Of a DNA stretch of 6,879 nt, positions 5,086 to 6,879 are shown one piece after another. The notes under the pieces were generated by a model. The model made no database searches. It was not told the origin of the DNA and saw only the letters and a list, made by a program, of their open reading frames with translations. The DNA comes from Bacillota bacterium (GTDB taxonomy: Bacteria > Bacillota > Clostridia > Christensenellales > Borkfalkiaceae): positions 1-6,879 of the forward strand of contig QAKO01000024.1 in the NCBI GenBank assembly GCA_003343765.1. Direction: 5' to 3'. A program made the position numbers and the translations under genes. Within the stretch, counting starts at the first letter, position 1, and each line of letters begins with the position of its first letter.

Positions 5086-6719
5086 CAGAACAACTTCCTC
5101 TTCAATCTCGCAATCGTTTCAAGCGTGGAAGAAAAATCCGTCTTGTTAAACTGCTGTAAGATCAGTTTTTCCAGCTTGACAAGGTTCCCTTTGATACTGT
5201 CGTCAAATCTGCCGTCCAGTTTCCGCAGGATCTTGCGCGCAAACATCAGATCCAGCGCCTTCGCCGCCGTACCGCCGCACGCTACGTACACCGGCACAAA
5301 CTTGATGATCTGGTTTAAAATACGGTTACCGAAATTGACGTCAAACGCATCCAGAACAAATTGCGTCAGCACCGAGAAACGTTCCATATCCGCTCTCGTC
5401 AGCGCATAGGACGGCGTCATCTGCGCATCTTCAAACAGCGCACGCAGTCTGTTCGCTCCCAGATGGATCGGCGCAATGTTGCGCGTCGACACCGTGGATT
5501 CGTTACGCTGCGAAAAATCAATGATCACTGCACGGTCATACACTTTATCCGTCACCGTAAACGTGGAATCATCCTTATTGGCCGTCCCTACGAACCATAC
5601 GTTCTGCGGGATCACAACCGAACATCCGTCCAGTTTCAGGGGCAGGATACCGCCCGTCGAAACAGGCATCAGCTCGATCTTCCACTGGCTTTCATCCAGC
5701 TCGAGAACGGAAAGAAAATCTGCAAAATAATATTCGATCCTCGACAGGTTCATTTCGTCCAATACCATCAGGTTGATCTCATCCGTCTGATAATTCGCCT
5801 GATACAGCGCACGCAAAAACGGCGTTTCCTTGAACTTTCCGACAAAATCATTGTAGTAGCCGAGAATATCGCTGCGATCCTTCCACGACGCCTGCACCGA
5901 CGTAAAGCACACGTTCGTGCCTGCGTATTCCGCAAAATATTTCGGAAGTGACGTTTTACCTGTTCCCGAAAGACCTTCCAGGATCATAAAATGCGAACAG
6001 GCAAGCCCGCTGACAAACGCGCGCAGCGTTTCCATCGTGTAAAACATCCCTTTGCTTTCCAGATACATATTGAATCCGTCGCAAAGCTGCCTTAACGTCA
6101 CATTTATGGAAGCCTGCGGATGGTACGGATATTTCAGATACTCCTTATCCATTTCCGTCAGATCGGGGAAAATGATACCGGGGGCCTCTTTCTTTTCCTT
6201 CTTCTCTTTCTTTTCTTCTTCTTTGTCCAATTCTTTGCGCAGTTCTTTCGCGCGGTTGCGCTGTGAAAATTTTAACTTCGGAGCGCTATCCTTGCGCGTT
6301 GCCACCACATACGCATAGTTGAGCAGGTAACAAAAACCCACACACAGTACAAAAATTGCAAACGCTACGATGAAATTTACAAAATCCAAAGCAAAAAACG
6401 CAAATTTTTGGTGCAATGCCGCATACATTACGATCGTCGCAAACAGCATCGCCATCGTCGGGATGAACGTAAATATCCACAGTCTTGCGTCCATATCGTA
6501 ATACTCGCCCGATTCATCCGAACGCGCATTCAAAACAAAAATGATCACCGCCCATTGCACGATCGCAATCGCAGACAGAATCGCAAGCAGATACCACGAT
6601 CCCGCTTTGATCGAGTACACTTTGAAAACGCTCAGCAAAATCAGAACGAAAAAAGAAACAGCAAGAAAGATCAGTAGTTTCAAACCATTTTCGCACGTCA
6701 TTTTCGTAATCTTTTTCAT
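5085..6719 (-). CDS. Membrane-anchored McrB-like AAA+ ATPase
   Basis: This 544-residue protein is a motor ATPase of the McrB/MoxR-like AAA+ branch that partners DUF2357 proteins. The N-terminus has four predicted membrane helices (about 13-33, 42-64, 80-101, 107-140). A highly charged Lys/Glu linker (about 150-180) leads to the cytoplasmic AAA+ domain. Walker A is GLSGTGKTS (249-257). Walker B is LMVLDEMN (317-324, D321 and E322), followed by LSRIEYYFADFLSVLE, typical of the group. The sensor-1 region is VGTANKDDSTFTVTDKVYDRA (377-397), corresponding to the GTMN-x-x-DR signature of McrB, with R396 as a candidate arginine finger. A helical lid and tail (about 420-544) follow. AAGGAG (6732-6727) lies 7 bases before the ATG. 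The stop overlaps the next gene's start by one base. Classical McrB has an N-terminal DNA-recognition domain instead of membrane helices, so the target here is unknown. The ATPase call is firm; a restriction-like role is inference. Confidence 0.9.
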   Translation of the reverse strand: MKKITKMTCENGLKLLIFLAVSFFVLILLSVFKVYSIKAGSWYLLAILSAIAIVQWAVIIFVLNARSDESGEYYDMDARLWIFTFIPTMAMLFATIVMYAALHQKFAFFALDFVNFIVAFAIFVLCVGFCYLLNYAYVVATRKDSAPKLKFSQRNRAKELRKELDKEEEKKEKKEKKEAPGIIFPDLTEMDKEYLKYPYHPQASINVTLRQLCDGFNMYLESKGMFYTMETLRAFVSGLACSHFMILEGLSGTGKTSLPKYFAEYAGTNVCFTSVQASWKDRSDILGYYNDFVGKFKETPFLRALYQANYQTDEINLMVLDEMNLSRIEYYFADFLSVLELDESQWKIELMPVSTGGILPLKLDGCSVVIPQNVWFVGTANKDDSTFTVTDKVYDRAVIIDFSQRNESTVSTRNIAPIHLGANRLRALFEDAQMTPSYALTRADMERFSVLTQFVLDAFDVNFGNRILNQIIKFVPVYVACGGTAAKALDLMFARKILRKLDGRFDDSIKGNLVKLEKLILQQFNKTDFSSTLETIARLKRKLF

Positions 6720-6758
6720 AATCAGACTCCTTCATACATCTCTTTTCAATCTATCAAA

Positions 6759-6784
6759 CGCACCCGCCGATCGGCGGAAATGCG
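6759..6784. repeat. Palindromic hairpin between the pilus-type ATPase gene and the AAA+ gene
   Basis: CCGCCGATCGGCGG (6764-6777) is a perfect 14-base palindrome. Outer bases CGCA (6759-6762) can also pair with TGCG (6781-6784) across small mismatched flanks. It lies just after the stop codon of the right-edge gene and about 40 bases before the AAA+ start. There is no U-run on either strand, so it is at best a weak terminator or processing site; an operator for the AAA+ gene is also possible. Confidence 0.45.
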
Positions 6785-6786
6785 GT

Positions 6787-6879
6787 TTAATCATCAAACA
6801 GACTCATGAGTTCCGTAATATCCGTGATCCCCTTTAAAACAAGTTTTTTACAACTGTCCCAAAGATTGACCATTCCGCC
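6787..6879 (-). CDS. C-terminal end of a probable GspE/PilB-type secretion or pilus ATPase (partial)
   Basis: Only the last 30 codons and the TAA stop (6789-6787) are in the window. The tail has the pattern G-M-V-x-L ... K-x-V-L-x-G-I-T-x-x-x-E-L, which resembles the conserved end of GspE/PilB/ComGA ATPases, where GM-x-TL and a VL-x-G-x-T-x-x-E-E segment close the protein. Those enzymes drive assembly of type IV pili, type II secretion or competence pseudopili at the inner membrane. The stop lies 67 bases before the AAA+ start in the same direction, with a palindrome between, so a shared transcript is possible but unproven. The call rests on a short tail and could be wrong. Confidence 0.5.
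   Translation of the reverse strand, partial: GGMVNLWDSCKKLVLKGITDITELMSLFDD

Noticed and set aside
5361..5951. 196-codon plus-strand open frame inside the AAA+ gene
   Set aside because: It lies opposite the Walker A, Walker B and sensor-1 coding region, and the Arg/His-rich translation is typical of an antisense shadow.
6180..6250. Possible low-complexity repeat or slippage tract in the Lys/Glu-rich linker of the AAA+ gene
   Set aside because: The frame is intact and codons vary (AAG and AAA, GAA and GAG), so this is a charged protein linker rather than a DNA repeat.
6720..6786. Separate promoter for the AAA+ gene (TTGATA ... TATGAA on the minus strand)
   Set aside because: The spacing is 15 bases, the match is weak, and the implied start of transcription would fall at or after the ribosome binding site.

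Overview
The window looks like ordinary chromosome from a Bacillota-type bacterium, most likely an uncultured-style anaerobic Clostridia member. This is inferred from strong AAGGAG ribosome binding sites, near-consensus sigma-A promoter spacing, roughly balanced GC in genes with very AT-rich intergenic DNA, a compact ACT-containing SerA of the clostridial kind, and a neighbouring GspE/PilB-like C-terminus. No rRNA, tRNA, CRISPR array, transposase or attachment site was seen.

Layout. (1) Positions 1-932, minus strand: the N-terminal 310 residues of an unrecognised coiled-coil/alanine-rich protein that runs off the left edge. It carries a short DivIVA-like motif and a glycine zipper. (2) Positions 933-1237: a divergent AT-rich control region with a candidate promoter for each direction, several small inverted repeats and a foldable leader ahead of serC. 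(3) Positions 1238-3479, plus strand: a two-gene serine biosynthesis operon, serC then serA, with a 10-nt gap, closed by a textbook terminator at 3504-3538. (4) Positions 3480-3735: a convergent intergenic region with two plus-strand terminators and a 14-bp hairpin that probably ends the minus-strand operon. (5) Positions 6719 down to 3736, minus strand: a translationally coupled pair. The first gene is a membrane-anchored McrB-like AAA+ ATPase. The second is a DUF2357/McrC-like partner with a C-terminal zinc ribbon. (6) Positions 6879-6787, minus strand: the last 30 codons of what looks like a GspE/PilB-type secretion or pilus ATPase.

How the genes work together. SerA oxidises 3-phosphoglycerate to 3-phosphohydroxypyruvate and SerC transaminates it to 3-phosphoserine; no phosphatase gene is in the window. 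The AAA+/DUF2357 pair has the gene order and one-base TGATG stop/start overlap of a two-subunit machine like McrBC, where a nucleotide-driven motor acts with an effector subunit. It differs from classical McrBC in three ways: four predicted membrane helices on the motor, no visible intact nuclease triad in the partner, and an added zinc ribbon. This pair is the best candidate in the window for an under-described system, possibly a membrane-tethered type IV restriction-like or quality-control module. Its function cannot be fixed from sequence alone.
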